Below, piece after piece: positions 48,162-58,169 of a DNA stretch of 64,000 nucleotides. Position numbers and translations under genes: made by a program. The notes below the pieces were generated by a model. That model did not search any database, was not told where the DNA came from, and saw only the letters and a program-made list of their open reading frames with translations. The DNA is from Streptomyces chartreusis (GTDB lineage Bacteria > Actinomycetota > Actinomycetes > Streptomycetales > Streptomycetaceae), in the NCBI RefSeq assembly GCF_008704715.1, contig NZ_CP023689.1, positions 2,232,001-2,296,000 on the forward strand. Direction: 5' to 3'. Within the stretch, counting starts at the first letter, position 1; every line of letters begins with the position of its first letter.

Positions 48162-51021
48162 ATGCGGTCGGGCCGTCCAGCTCGCGCAGGAGTGCGCGGA
48201 CCTCGTCCACCTCCCGGGCGGGGGCGTCGATGTCGAGATGGATGGCCAGTGCCTCGCGCAGGGCCTGCGCTGCGGCTTCGGTGGCTCCCGTGGCGCGGTG
48301 GGTGCGGCTGAGGTGGACCAGGGTCTCGGCCTCGTTGTAGCGGTGGCCGAGTGCTCGGTTGAGGTCGAGGCTGTGTTCGTAGCAGTCGACGGCGGCGGTG
48401 TGGTCGCCGAGTTGGTGATGGGCGCAGCCGAGGGTGTCCCAGGTGGCGGCCTGCCCGCGCTCGTCGTTCAGCTCGCGCTGGATGGCGAGGGCCTGCCGGC
48501 AATGGCGTACCGCCTCGGCGTGGTCGCCGAGCCCGGTGTGGTCCCAGGCCACCGCGTTGAGGGCGCGGGCCCGGCCCGGGAGGTCGTCGAGCGAGGTGAA
48601 CAGGTCCACGGCCCGCTGGTCGTGCCGAAGTGCCGCGGCCCGGTCCTCCTCGCGTTCGTACAGCCAGCCCGTGGCGAGATGGGTGTGGGCGGCCGAGCGG
48701 AGGTCTCCGTCGGCCTCCGACAGGGCCAGCGCGTGGGCGAGTTGTTCATGGGCCTCGGCGTAGCGGCCGGTCTCCGTGCATGCCCAGGCGAGGGTGCGGT
48801 GGGACTCGGCGCGGGCGGCGGTGTCGCCGAGGCGGACGGCGGCGGCGAGGGCGGTGGTGTGCACGGCGGTGACGTCGGCCCAGCGGCCCCGGCGGGCGAG
48901 GAAGGTGCTGAGCGCGCGGGCCAGCCGCCACGCCTGGGCGTCGTGGCCGGTGCGTACGGCGTGCTCGACGGTCGCCGTCAGCACCGGGTGCTCGCGGGTG
49001 AACCACGCCATCGCGGCCTCGTGCGTGGCGAGTTGTTCGGGCTGTGCGCCGTCCGCCGTCGGCGCCGGGTCGAGCCGGTCGCGGTGGGGCAGCAGCAGGA
49101 GGTCGGCGGCGTACGCCGTGTGCGCGTAGTGGTCGAGTACGCGGGTGAGTGCCGCGTCCGCTTCGCCGGCGGGCCCTTCGGTCCGGGCCAGTTCGAGGGC
49201 GTAGGACCGCAGCAGGTCGTGGCAGGAGAAGCGGCCGGGCCGGTGTTCCTGGACCAGGTGGTGGGCCTGGAGGCGGCGCAGCAGGGTGCGGAGCCGGGCG
49301 GGTGGCAGCGCGGTGAGGCCGGCCGCGGCGGGCAGGGCGATGTCGGCGGCGGGCGCCTGGGCGAGCCGGCGGAAGACCCGGGCGGAGTCCGGGTCCAGGG
49401 CGCGGTAGGAGGAGGCGAACACGGCGCGTACGTCCGCGGACGCCTCGCCGGTCTCCAGGGCGTCGAGCCGGGTGGCGGTGTCGCGCAGTTCGGCCGCCAG
49501 GCCGGCCAGGGTGAGCACCGGGTTGGTGGTGACGCGGGCGGCCAGGACGCCGACCGCCAGCGGGAGTCCGGCGCAGTGGCGCAGGAGTTCCGCCGCCGCG
49601 TCGGGCTCGGCGGCCAGGCGGTCGGCGCCGATGCGGCGGACGAGCAGGTCGCGGGCCTCGGTGGTGTCGAGGGTGTCCAGGGTGAGGCGTCCGACGCCGT
49701 GCGAGGCCGTGAGTCCGGGGAGCTGGTGGCGGCTGGTGATCAGGACCGTGCATCTGGGGCTGCCCGGCAGCAGGGGCAGCACCTGGTCGCTGTCGCGGGC
49801 GTTGTCCAGCACGACGAGGACGCGCCGGTCGGCGGTGAGGCTGCGGTACAGGGCGGCCTGGGCCTGCGGTTCGGTGGGCAGGGCCGCCGGGTCGGCACCG
49901 AGGGCCTCCAGGAAGCCCCGCAGGACCGTGTGCGGGTCGGCAGGTTCGCCGGAAGGGGCGAAGCCGCGCAGGTCGGCGTACAACTGGCCGTCGGGGAACA
50001 GCTCCTGCTGGTCGTGGGCCCAGCGCAGCGCGAGCCAGGTCTTGCCGACGCCGCCGGTGCCGCAGATCGCCGCGATCAGGACGCCACTGCCGGCGTGCTT
50101 GGCGTGGGGCGCCAACAGTTTGTCGAGACGGGCGAGTTCGCTGCCACGGCCAGTGAAAAGGGGCGGTGAGGCGGGCAGTTGCCGTGGCTGTGGCGTGGCG
50201 GGAGCGGTCGGTGGCTTCGGGGCGGTGTCGCGGGTCGGGGCGGTGAGCCGTGGGTCCGAGACGAGGATCCCCTGGTAGAGCTCCTGGAGCGGTGGGCCGG
50301 GGTCGATGCCCAGCTCGTCGGCGAGCCGGCGGCGCAGGAGCTGGTAGTGCTGGAGCGCGTCGGCGGGCCGGCCGCCGCGGTAGAGGGCGAGCATCAGCTG
50401 GCCGGCGAGCCGCTCGTCCAGCGGATGGCTGTCGGCGAGGGCCGGCAGGGTGCTCAGCAGCTCGGCGTGGCGGCCTCGGCGCAACTGGACGTCGTTCCGG
50501 TCCAGGACGGCCGCGATCCGCTCCAGTTGAGCCGTCTCGCGCCGGGCGGTGAACCAGGCGCTGTCCATGCCGGGGCACATCTCGCCCCGCCAGAGCGCGA
50601 GGGCCTCCTCGAACAGCCGCGCCGCCTCGTCCTCGCGGCCCGCCCGTACGGCGGTGCGCGCCTCCGCGCCGAGGGAACGGAAGCGGTGCAGGTCGACGGC
50701 GGCCGGGTCGACGGTCAGTTCGTAGCCGCCGTCGCGTCGCGTGATCCCCGCTCCCCCGTCCGTGCCCGTGGCGGTGGCCGCCGGCTGTAACGCCCGGCGG
50801 AGCCTGGAGAGGTAGCTGTACAGGGTCTCCCGCGCCCGCTGCGGGGGCCGCTCTCCCCAGACGCGGTCGAGGAGCTGGTCCACCGTCACCATGTGCGGGG
50901 CCTCGCAGGCCAGTGCCGCGAGGACACACCGTTGCCGCGCGGGACCCAGCTCCAGCCGCCGGCCGTCGACACGGACCTCGACCTCGCCCAGCACACGGAA
51001 CTCCACGGCCACACGGACCAC
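48160..51021 (-). CDS. AfsR/SARP-family regulator (SARP-NB-ARC-TPR)
   Basis: A 953-residue regulator of the AfsR type. Residues ~1-95 form the OmpR-like DNA-binding domain (EFRVLGEVEVRVDGRRLE), ~100-250 the bacterial transcriptional activation domain, ~295-560 an NB-ARC/STAND ATPase with Walker A GTGGVGKT (~318) and Walker B VLVVLDNA, and ~690-945 TPR repeats (AEAHEQLAHALALSEADGD). GTG 51021 is the longest start. GTG 51006 (VEFRVLG) matches the family N-terminus better and may be the true one. AfsR-type proteins activate secondary metabolism or pleiotropic targets. No antibiotic cluster is visible nearby, so this is probably a pleiotropic or distant regulator. Confidence 0.9.
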   Translation of the reverse strand: MVRVAVEFRVLGEVEVRVDGRRLELGPARQRCVLAALACEAPHMVTVDQLLDRVWGERPPQRARETLYSYLSRLRRALQPAATATGTDGGAGITRRDGGYELTVDPAAVDLHRFRSLGAEARTAVRAGREDEAARLFEEALALWRGEMCPGMDSAWFTARRETAQLERIAAVLDRNDVQLRRGRHAELLSTLPALADSHPLDERLAGQLMLALYRGGRPADALQHYQLLRRRLADELGIDPGPPLQELYQGILVSDPRLTAPTRDTAPKPPTAPATPQPRQLPASPPLFTGRGSELARLDKLLAPHAKHAGSGVLIAAICGTGGVGKTWLALRWAHDQQELFPDGQLYADLRGFAPSGEPADPHTVLRGFLEALGADPAALPTEPQAQAALYRSLTADRRVLVVLDNARDSDQVLPLLPGSPRCTVLITSRHQLPGLTASHGVGRLTLDTLDTTEARDLLVRRIGADRLAAEPDAAAELLRHCAGLPLAVGVLAARVTTNPVLTLAGLAAELRDTATRLDALETGEASADVRAVFASSYRALDPDSARVFRRLAQAPAADIALPAAAGLTALPPARLRTLLRRLQAHHLVQEHRPGRFSCHDLLRSYALELARTEGPAGEADAALTRVLDHYAHTAYAADLLLLPHRDRLDPAPTADGAQPEQLATHEAAMAWFTREHPVLTATVEHAVRTGHDAQAWRLARALSTFLARRGRWADVTAVHTTALAAAVRLGDTAARAESHRTLAWACTETGRYAEAHEQLAHALALSEADGDLRSAAHTHLATGWLYEREEDRAAALRHDQRAVDLFTSLDDLPGRARALNAVAWDHTGLGDHAEAVRHCRQALAIQRELNDERGQAATWDTLGCAHHQLGDHTAAVDCYEHSLDLNRALGHRYNEAETLVHLSRTHRATGATEAAAQALREALAIHLDIDAPAREVDEVRALLRELDGPTA

Positions 51022-51140
51022 CCCCGAGGCAGGATCCTAAATCCCAAGTCACGTGCTCTGACCAGCGAATTCAAGCTCTTTTCAAGGTTCGGGCAGGGTC
51101 GGCCGAGCAGTGTTCTCCCCGGACCACCGGACGGGGGAAC

Positions 51141-51180
51141 GACGGAGGGCCACCCCGCCGGGCGGCAGTGGCCCTCCGTC
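51141..51180 (-). terminator. Terminator after the ThuA gene
   Basis: GACGGAGGGCCAC (51141-51153) and GTGGCCCTCCGTC (51168-51180) form a perfect 13-bp stem, 38 bp after the ThuA stop. Confidence 0.8.
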
Positions 51181-51218
51181 GCGTCCGGCCAGGTCGGCAC
51201 GGTTACCGGGCTGCGCGA

Positions 51219-51869
51219 CTACCGGGCGGGCCTCGCCGCCCAGTCGATGCCGCCGAGGAGGTGGGCGCGGAAGGCGGGGTCCGCGTACGCCTCGGAGGCA
51301 TGGCCGAGCGCCGTGTAGAAGACGCGCCCCGCCCCCTGCTCACGGCACCACACCAGCGGATGGTCCTCGCCCATGCCGCCGCCCTCGTACGACGACTCGT
51401 CGGCGCGGGCCAACACCCTGACCGCACCACGGGGGTTGGTGCGGAAGTCGTACCACTCGTCGACGAAGTCCCATACGGCGGGCAGGTGCCGGGTGGCCGG
51501 GTGCTCGCGGTCCTCGACGATCGCCCTGCCCGGCTGGAGGTCGGGGTGCCGGTCGAAGCGGGCGCCGAGCAGTTCGCCGTAGTACGGCCACTCGTACTCG
51601 GTGCAGGCCGCCGCGTGCACCCCCACGAAGCCGCCGCCCGCCTCGACGTACGCGGCGAGGCGCTCACGCCCGGCCGGGGTGAGGACCTCGCCGCTGGTGG
51701 AGAGGAAGAGGACCGCCGCGTACGCGTCGAGGGGCGTTTCCAGGGCCCGTGGATCCTCGGTGTGGTCCACCTCGAAGTCGCCGAGGGCGCGGACGGCCTC
51801 GACGCCGGCCTGGATGGAGTCGTGCCGGTAGGCGGTGGTGCGGGTGAAGACGAGGAGTCGTACGGGCAT
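51219..51869 (-). CDS. ThuA-domain protein
   Basis: A 216-residue ThuA-like protein of the glutamine-amidotransferase-like fold. Typical motifs: FTRTTAYRHDSI near the N-terminus, AAYVEAGGGFVGVHAA, and GRVFYTALGHASEAY near the end. ThuA family members act in trehalose/sugar metabolism or bind sugars, often from sugar-use operons. No direct sugar neighbour lies here. Confidence 0.88.
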   Translation of the reverse strand: MPVRLLVFTRTTAYRHDSIQAGVEAVRALGDFEVDHTEDPRALETPLDAYAAVLFLSTSGEVLTPAGRERLAAYVEAGGGFVGVHAAACTEYEWPYYGELLGARFDRHPDLQPGRAIVEDREHPATRHLPAVWDFVDEWYDFRTNPRGAVRVLARADESSYEGGGMGEDHPLVWCREQGAGRVFYTALGHASEAYADPAFRAHLLGGIDWAARPAR

Positions 51870-52017
51870 GCGGGCGAGCCTAGGCGAGCGATGGGGCCCG
51901 CCCCACGGCCGGCGGTGATCGGAAAGTTTCGTAGCGTCGCCCGCGGGCCGTCCAACCGCCGTGGATGTTGGGTCCGTTCACCCCTGGGCGTGAAGGCACC
52001 CTCGCGACAATGCGTGC

Positions 52018-53040
52018 ATGACCCATGACTGGCAGCAACAGATCCACGCGCTGCACGAGGAGTTGGTGCGCCGCGACGATCCCGCCGCCCTGGTGCGGGA
52101 GGCTGACGCGGTGGACGCCTCGGTGCGCTATCCGGGGTTCGCGCTGCGCGGTCCGGTGTTCGGGGTCGCCGTGCGGGATCCGGCGGCGGGGCCGCGGTGG
52201 CGGCTGCTGAAGCCGGTCGTGAACGGGATGCCGCAGATGTGCCGGGACTCGCTGAACACGCACCTGTGGTTCCGCGCCAAGGACGGCACCGACGACCCGG
52301 GGAGGCGCCGTGAACTCCTCGCCGCCGTCGCGGTGTTGAACAGGGAGCCGGTGAACGAGGTCGAGGCGTGCGGGGTGCGGTACCGGATCGTGCGCGGGGA
52401 CGAGTTCACGCGCTGCGACGACCGGGCGCTGGAGCCGCCGCGGCCCACCGACCCGGAGCCCGCCGAACGGACCTGGAACTTCCGGGACGGCCACACACCC
52501 TCCCCCGACCTGGACCTCGCCCTCGACACGGACCGCGCGGCCGGCGGCCCGATGGCCGGTGCCCTGCGGGCGTGGCTGCGGGGTTTCGCGTACCGGGGCG
52601 TGCGCTTTCCCGCCGAGGTGCGCGGCGACTCGGAGCGGGCGGTGCGCTCGCATCCGGAAGTCGTGCTGCTGCCCACGTGCTTCGGCGTGGTCGAAAGGGA
52701 GCGAAGCCGCTGGGAACCGGCCCTGGCGCTCCAGGCCACCCCGCACGACGCCCGGCGCGTGCTGCACGACGCGATGGCCGAGATGTGGCCCCTGCTGTAC
52801 CGGTTCGACGACGCGAAAAAGGCGGTGTACACGCGGGCGGCCGAGGAGTTCAGGGCGCTGGAGCGCGCCGACGAGGCCCGGGTGGAGGGACGGGTGTTCC
52901 GGATCTGCCGGGTCGAACGGGTGCTGCGGATGGGCCCCGACGGTCCGGAGCCGGCACGCCCCTCGGACGTGGACGAGTACGGCCCCATGAAGATCCATCC
53001 GACGCTGCTGCCCGACGGCACGGTCGTTTTCGACGACTGA
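52018..53040 (+). CDS. DUF5954-family protein
   Basis: A 340-residue soluble actinobacterial protein, tentatively DUF5954. The segment VRYPGFALRGPVFGVAVRD (~residues 38-56) and the charged repeat HTPSPDLDLALDTDRAAGGP are characteristic. No catalytic motif or signal peptide is seen. It is the first of three same-direction genes with the two VOC proteins. Function unknown. Confidence 0.65.
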   Translation: MTHDWQQQIHALHEELVRRDDPAALVREADAVDASVRYPGFALRGPVFGVAVRDPAAGPRWRLLKPVVNGMPQMCRDSLNTHLWFRAKDGTDDPGRRRELLAAVAVLNREPVNEVEACGVRYRIVRGDEFTRCDDRALEPPRPTDPEPAERTWNFRDGHTPSPDLDLALDTDRAAGGPMAGALRAWLRGFAYRGVRFPAEVRGDSERAVRSHPEVVLLPTCFGVVERERSRWEPALALQATPHDARRVLHDAMAEMWPLLYRFDDAKKAVYTRAAEEFRALERADEARVEGRVFRICRVERVLRMGPDGPEPARPSDVDEYGPMKIHPTLLPDGTVVFDD

Positions 53041-53102
53041 CCGGCGTGTCGTGGCGCACAGGTGTTCCATCACGGACGCCGCTCTGCGTAGCCTCGGCTG
53101 CG

Positions 53103-53735
53103 ATGAACGCCATTCCCGCGCTTCTCGATCACCTCGTCCTCGCGACCCCCGACCTGGCCGCCACGGTCGCCGACTTCACCCGGCGCACCGGTGTGGCCCC
53201 CGCCCTGGGCGGCGTGCACGTCGGGCTCGGCACGCGCAACTACCTGGTGTCCCTGGGCGGCACCAGATACCTGGAGATCATCGGCCCGGACCCCGAGCAG
53301 TCCACACCCGGCGAGCCCCGCCCCTTCGACGTCGACGGGCTCACCGTCCCGCGCACGGTCACCTGGGCGATCAGCCCGCCCGACCTGGACGCGGCCGTCG
53401 CGGCCGCCCGCGCCCGGGGCTACGACCCCGGCCCGGCGCAGTCGATGAGCCGCCGCAAGCCCGACGGCACGCTGCTCCAGTGGCGCCTGACCGACGGCGA
53501 CGACGCCCACCCCTCCGGGCTCGTCCCCTTCCTGATCGACTGGAGCGCCACGGTCCATCCCACCGCCTCCGGCCTGCCCACGACCCCCCTGCTGTCGCTG
53601 ACCGCGAGCGCGCCCGAGCCGGACGAGATCCGGCCCCTGCTCGCGGCCCTCGGCACGGACCTCGACCTCACGACGGGCCCGGTGGGGATCTCCTTCACGG
53701 TGGACACGCCGCTGGGGGCCGTGACCTTCGGCTGA
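53103..53735 (+). CDS. Glyoxalase-like VOC-family protein
   Basis: A 210-residue protein starting MNAIPALLDHLVLATPDLAA. The two VOC halves appear as LDHLVLATPDLAATVADF and GTRYLEIIGPD, then a second half ending GAVTFG, in the style of the glyoxalase-like (PF13468) group. Metal-dependent isomerase or dioxygenase-type chemistry, or drug binding, is the family range. The substrate is not indicated. Confidence 0.8.
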   Translation: MNAIPALLDHLVLATPDLAATVADFTRRTGVAPALGGVHVGLGTRNYLVSLGGTRYLEIIGPDPEQSTPGEPRPFDVDGLTVPRTVTWAISPPDLDAAVAAARARGYDPGPAQSMSRRKPDGTLLQWRLTDGDDAHPSGLVPFLIDWSATVHPTASGLPTTPLLSLTASAPEPDEIRPLLAALGTDLDLTTGPVGISFTVDTPLGAVTFG

Positions 53736-53808
53736 GCCGGCCCGGCGAACAGCAGGGGTGTCCGAATCCTTCAAGACCGGCCGGCCCGCCCCTGCCTACG
53801 GTGGCCGC

Positions 53809-54210
53809 ATGACTCCACGATTCGATGCCATCGGCCTCGTCGTCACCGACATGGCCGCCGCCGTCGCCTTCTACCGCCGCCTCGGCTTCACGTTTCCCGA
53901 CGGCGCCGAGAGCGAGCCGCACGCCGAGGCCGAACTGCCGGGCGGGCTGCGGCTGTTGCTCGACACCGAGCAGACCGTGCGGTCCTTCCACCCCGCGTGG
54001 CAACCGCCCAGCGGGAGCGGCCGTCACTCGCTGGCGATGCGGTGCGAGGACGCCTCGGAGGTCGACTCGGTCTACGAGGAACTGGTGGCCGCCGGCCACC
54101 ACGGCGAGCTCAAGCCCTGGGACGCCTTCTGGGGGCAGCGGTACGCCTGTGTGCAGGACCCGGACGGAAACGGCGTCGACCTGTTCGCTCCGCTGGACGG
54201 GCGCCCCTAA
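53809..54210 (+). CDS. VOC-family (glyoxalase/bleomycin resistance) protein
   Basis: A 133-residue single-domain protein: [20 protein letters not shown] and [16 protein letters not shown] are the two halves of a glyoxalase/bleomycin-resistance fold. ATG 53809 is used. The stop region overlaps the convergent AraC gene by four bases. Confidence 0.9.
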   Translation: MTPRFDAIGLVVTDMAAAVAFYRRLGFTFPDGAESEPHAEAELPGGLRLLLDTEQTVRSFHPAWQPPSGSGRHSLAMRCEDASEVDSVYEELVAAGHHGELKPWDAFWGQRYACVQDPDGNGVDLFAPLDGRP

Positions 54211-54908
54211 AGGGCGCTGCCGACGCGTCGGCCGAGTAGCTCGCCGAGCGGCAGACCCGCCAACTCCCGGACGTCCCGGGCCAGATGAGCCTGGTCGGCG
54301 TACCCGGCTCGGACGGCCGTGTCCGCGAAGGCCGTGCCTCCCCGGGCCAGCGCGAGCGCGCGTTGCAGCCGCAGGATCCGGGCCAGCGTCTTGGGTCCGT
54401 ACCCGAAGGCACTCAGACAGCGTCGGTGCAACTGCCGTGCGCCGAGGCCGAGTTCGTCGGCGGTCGCGGCGACGGGGTGTCCCGAGTCGAGGGCGGTGAC
54501 GACACGTCGTAGCACCGGATCGGGTTCGTCCACGGCGGCGGCCCGCTCCAACGCCGCGTCCTCCAGCGCGGTCACCGGGTCGGCGGCGGCCTCGACTCGG
54601 CCGCGCAGCCGTCGTACCTCCACGGCCGGCCACAGGTCCACGAGCTCGACCCGCCGGTCGCGCAGTTCGTGCGCGGGCACGCCCAGCAGAGCGGGCGCCG
54701 TCCCCGGAAAGAACCGGACACCCGCCCAGCCGCCCGACTCGCCCCCGGTGACGTACGCACGTGTGTCGGGCCCGGCGACGAACAGCCGCCCGTCGTGCCA
54801 CAGCAGGTCCATGCACCCGTCGGGCAGGACCCGCCCGGCGCCGTGCTCATCAGGGGTGTTCGTCCACACCACGGCGCCAGGCAGCCGTGACGCCCGCTCC
54901 GCGTACAT
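54207..54908 (-). CDS. AraC-family regulator with DUF6597-like N-domain
   Basis: A 233-residue regulator starting [15 protein letters not shown]. The N-terminal ~110 residues ([19 protein letters not shown]) match the DUF6597 sensor domain. The C-terminal AraC helix-turn-helix pair is at ~135-230 ([38 protein letters not shown]). It overlaps the convergent VOC gene by four bases. Confidence 0.9.
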   Translation of the reverse strand: MYAERASRLPGAVVWTNTPDEHGAGRVLPDGCMDLLWHDGRLFVAGPDTRAYVTGGESGGWAGVRFFPGTAPALLGVPAHELRDRRVELVDLWPAVEVRRLRGRVEAAADPVTALEDAALERAAAVDEPDPVLRRVVTALDSGHPVAATADELGLGARQLHRRCLSAFGYGPKTLARILRLQRALALARGGTAFADTAVRAGYADQAHLARDVRELAGLPLGELLGRRVGSAL

Positions 54909-54936
54909 ACAGGCGAGGCTACGCCGCACCGCCGTC

Positions 54937-54966
54937 AGGGGCGCGGGGAACTGCGCGACCGGCCAC
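54937..54966 (+). repeat. Intergenic repeat, copy 1
   Basis: A 30-nt element (core GCGCGGGGAACTGCGCG, followed by ACCGGCCAC) lies between two AraC genes. CGCG arms inside the core can form a small hairpin. The same element recurs at 59838 and 62920, always intergenic and in the same orientation. It resembles a palindromic repeat seen repeatedly in Streptomyces intergenic regions. Confidence 0.8.
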
Positions 54967-54984
54967 ACGCGACCCGCGGCCGCC

Positions 54985-55923
54985 CTACGACGGAACCCGC
55001 CCCCGGTGCTCCTGCGGACTCACCCCGTACACCCTCTTGAACGCGCTGGACAGCGCGAACGCGCTCCCGTACCCCACCCTCCGCGCGATGGCGTCCAACG
55101 TGTCGTCGGTGTCACGCAGCGCGTCCGCCGCGAGCGCCATCCGCCACTCCGTGAGGTACGTCATCGGCGGCTCCCCCACCAGCTCGGTGAACCGGCGGGC
55201 CAGCGCGGCCCGCGACACCCCCGCCTTGGCGGCAAGGGAGGCCACGGTCCAGGGCAGGGCCGGGTCGTCCTGGACGAGCCGCAGCACCCGGCCGACCACG
55301 GGGTCGGCGAGCGCCGCGTACCAGGCCGGCGCCTCCGCCTGCGGACGGGAGAACCAGGCCCTGAGCGCGGCGATGACCAGCAGGTCGAGCAGACGGTCCA
55401 GGACGACCTCCTGACCGGGTTCGTCGCGGACGATCTCGTCCATGAGGTACGGGGTGAGCGGGCAGTCCCACACGTCCGAGGTCAGGGACAGCAGCGGCGG
55501 CAGCGCCTTCAGCAGCCGCCCGCTGATCTCGCCCTCCCACAGATACGTGCCGATCAGCATCACGGCCGAGCCGTCGGGCCGGTCGCCCCAGGTGCGCACG
55601 CCGAGGTCCATGGAGCCGTTGAGGGGGCGGCCGTCGGGGTAGCTGCACTCGGCGCCCGGCAGGATCAGGGCCTGCGGCTCGGTGCCGGGGGCGTCGGCAC
55701 AGGTGTAGGGGTCGGGGCCGCGGGCGATCGCGAGGTCGCCGGGCCGCAGCCGGATCGGCTCGCCCCGGTCCGGGAGCACCCAGGCCTCACCGCGGACCAT
55801 GACCATGACGGTGAGCGGGGCCCGGTCCTCGATACGGATGGACCACGGCGGTTCGAAACACGCGCGGATCATGAAGGCGCCACGGGCACGTGGTCCCTCC
55901 AGCAGACCTGCAAGGGCGTCCAT
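54985..55923 (-). CDS. AraC-family regulator with cupin sensor
   Basis: A 312-residue regulator. An N-terminal cupin_6 domain covers ~15-190 ([20 protein letters not shown]). The AraC helix-turn-helix pair is at ~205-305 ([39 protein letters not shown]). It is divergent, 80 bp apart, from the NmrA-like oxidoreductase, which is its likely target. Confidence 0.92.
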   Translation of the reverse strand: MDALAGLLEGPRARGAFMIRACFEPPWSIRIEDRAPLTVMVMVRGEAWVLPDRGEPIRLRPGDLAIARGPDPYTCADAPGTEPQALILPGAECSYPDGRPLNGSMDLGVRTWGDRPDGSAVMLIGTYLWEGEISGRLLKALPPLLSLTSDVWDCPLTPYLMDEIVRDEPGQEVVLDRLLDLLVIAALRAWFSRPQAEAPAWYAALADPVVGRVLRLVQDDPALPWTVASLAAKAGVSRAALARRFTELVGEPPMTYLTEWRMALAADALRDTDDTLDAIARRVGYGSAFALSSAFKRVYGVSPQEHRGRVPS

Positions 55924-56003
55924 GCCGCCAGCGTAGACGCCCGCGCATGGGAATGAGCCGTTCGGCGATGGGCTGTTGGGGCGCGCGGCCGTTGACTGGA
56001 GAC

Positions 56004-56855
56004 ATGACGGAGAACGCAGCCGAGAAGGCGAACACGCAGCGGATGACGGTAGTGGTGACCGGTGCCTCGGGTCGTACCGGGAGCCGGGTGGCCCGGGCGG
56101 CCCGCGACGCGGGGCTCACGGTGCGGGCCGCGTCCCGGCCCCTGGGCTTCGACTGGGAGGACCCGACGACATGGGCGCAGACCCTGCGGGACGCGGACGC
56201 GGCGTATCTGATGTACCCGTCCGACGTCGGCTCCCCGGCGGCGGCCGAGGGCATCGGCGCGCTCGCCCGGGAGGCGGTGGGGCTCGGGGTGCGGCGGCTG
56301 GTGCTGCTGTCGGCACGCGGTGAGGACCAGGCGCTGCCGACCGAGGAGGCATTGAAGTCGTCCGGCGCGGACTGGACGATCGTGCGGGCCAGCTGGTTCG
56401 CGCAGAACTTCAGCGAAGGGCCGCTGGTGGAGGGGATGGTCCACGGCGAGCTGGTCTTCCCGGCGGGCGAGGTGCGGGAGCCGTTCGTCGACGTGCGGGA
56501 CATCGCGGACGTGGTGACGTCCGTGCTGACGTCCGGTGACCGGTACGCGGGGCGGACGCTGGAGCTGACCGGGCCGCGGCTGCTGTCCTGGCGGGAGGCG
56601 GTCGCGGAGATCTCCGCGGCGGCCGGCACCACGATCACGTACACGCCCGTTCCGACGCGGGCGTACGGCGAGGCCCTGGCCGGCTTCGGAGTGCCGGCGG
56701 AGGAGGTCGCGCTGCTGGTGGAGGTCTTCGAGACCCTCATGGACGGCCGCAACGCCCACCTGACGAACGACGTCGAGAAGGTCCTCGGCCGGGCGCCGCG
56801 CGACTTCACCGACTTCGCGAGGGAAGCCGCGGCGGCGGGGGCGTGGAAGGCCTGA
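56004..56855 (+). CDS. NAD(P)-binding NmrA/SDR-like oxidoreductase
   Basis: A 283-residue atypical short-chain dehydrogenase-like protein. The nucleotide motif is VVVTGASGRTGSRVARAA (~16-33). There is no SDR catalytic Tyr-Lys pair at the standard spot, as in NmrA-type redox sensors and quinone reductase-like proteins. ATG 56004 gives MTENAAEKANTQ. It is divergent from the AraC/cupin regulator, a common pairing for stress-inducible enzymes. Confidence 0.88.
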   Translation: MTENAAEKANTQRMTVVVTGASGRTGSRVARAARDAGLTVRAASRPLGFDWEDPTTWAQTLRDADAAYLMYPSDVGSPAAAEGIGALAREAVGLGVRRLVLLSARGEDQALPTEEALKSSGADWTIVRASWFAQNFSEGPLVEGMVHGELVFPAGEVREPFVDVRDIADVVTSVLTSGDRYAGRTLELTGPRLLSWREAVAEISAAAGTTITYTPVPTRAYGEALAGFGVPAEEVALLVEVFETLMDGRNAHLTNDVEKVLGRAPRDFTDFAREAAAAGAWKA

Positions 56856-56883
56856 GCCGGGGCCACCGCCGCCGTGCGGGCCG

Positions 56884-58035
56884 CTAGGAGTCCTCCGGCT
56901 TGTGCGGCGGATGGTGCGGGCTCTTCACATGGGTCCGCAGCCGCGACGTGAGGTCCTCCGGGGGCAGGAAGCGGGACCAGCGCTCCGGGAACTCCGACGG
57001 CATGTCCGGGTCGTCCGGGTCGTCGGGGTCGGACTCGCGGCTCGCGGCGGCGCGGGCCACGTACTCGGCGACCTGCGCCTCCCGCAGCCGTTCGTTCGCG
57101 GCGCGGGCGGCGGCCGTCGCGGCGGCGGGCCAGACCCGGTCGATCGCGGCGTTGACCGCGGCCCCGACGAGCACCGCGAACGCGGACACACCGATCCACA
57201 GCAGTACGGCGACGGCGGCCGCGAGGGAGCCGTAGATCGTGGCGCCCTCGACGGTGTTCTGGAGGTAGATGCGCAGCAGGAAGCTGCCGAGCACCCACAT
57301 CCCGAGGGCGACGAGCGCGCCGGGCACGTCCTCGATCCAGGGCGAGCGGACCGGCACGGACACGTGGTAGAGCGTGGTCAGGAACGCCACCGACAGGATG
57401 ATCACGACCGGCCAGTACAGGACCTGCACCAGGGTCTCCGACCAGGGCACGATCCGCACGACCGCGTCCGGCCCCGCCACCATCAGCGGCAGCGCCACCG
57501 AGCCGATCAGCAGCGCCGCGATGAACAGCAGGAACGCCACCAGCCGGGTCTTGACGATGCCGCGGACGCCGTCGAGGCCGTACATCACGGTGATCGTGTC
57601 TATGAAGACGTTCACCGCGCGGGAGCCCGACCACAGGGCGAACAGGAAGCCGACGGAGATCACGTCGGGGCGCCCGCCGTTCATCACGTCGTCGAGGATC
57701 GGCTGCGCGATCTGCCGCACGCCCTTGTCGGACAGGACGGTGCGGGAGGCCTCCAGCAGGTTGGCCTCCAGGCTGTTGATCGTGTCGGTGCCGGTCCAGC
57801 TGTCGACGTAACCGAGGAGGCCGATGAGGCTGAGGAGGAGCGGGGGCACGGACAGCAGCGTGAAGAACGCGGCTTCGGCGGCGAGTCCGAGGATGCGGTA
57901 CTCGATGCAGGAATTGACGGTGTCCTTCAGCAGCAGCCAGGCGGTCCTGCGTTTGGAGACGTTCCGGTAGAGGGCACGCGCCCGGTGGAGACGACCGGAG
58001 GAGTGCTGGGGAGACGGTTCACTTGCTGGCTGCAC
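56884..58035 (-). CDS. YihY/virulence factor BrkB-family membrane protein
   Basis: A 383-residue protein with six hydrophobic helices between ~60 and ~305 (GLAAEAAFFTLLSVPPLLLS; ALWSGSRAVNVFIDTITVMY). The C-terminal ~75 residues are soluble and acidic (SDPDDPDDPDMPSE). Family members are integral membrane proteins of unclear function, sometimes misnamed RNase BN. It is not linked to its neighbours by operon spacing. Confidence 0.92.
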   Translation of the reverse strand: MQPASEPSPQHSSGRLHRARALYRNVSKRRTAWLLLKDTVNSCIEYRILGLAAEAAFFTLLSVPPLLLSLIGLLGYVDSWTGTDTINSLEANLLEASRTVLSDKGVRQIAQPILDDVMNGGRPDVISVGFLFALWSGSRAVNVFIDTITVMYGLDGVRGIVKTRLVAFLLFIAALLIGSVALPLMVAGPDAVVRIVPWSETLVQVLYWPVVIILSVAFLTTLYHVSVPVRSPWIEDVPGALVALGMWVLGSFLLRIYLQNTVEGATIYGSLAAAVAVLLWIGVSAFAVLVGAAVNAAIDRVWPAAATAAARAANERLREAQVAEYVARAAASRESDPDDPDDPDMPSEFPERWSRFLPPEDLTSRLRTHVKSPHHPPHKPEDS

Positions 58036-58169
58036 GACCTAAAGGTATCCGTCGTGCGGCGCGGCACTCATCGCGGCGCCGGGCGGGCGCGCTCGCCGCC
58101 TGCCCGCGCACCGTGCCCCCGCCGTGTCAGGGTGGTGACATCGCCCGACGGAGGGAGAGCTTCACAGCC

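Noticed and set aside
48160..51021. SARP gene as marker of an antibiotic gene cluster
   Set aside because: No polyketide synthase, peptide synthetase, terpene synthase or tailoring genes lie on either side in the window.
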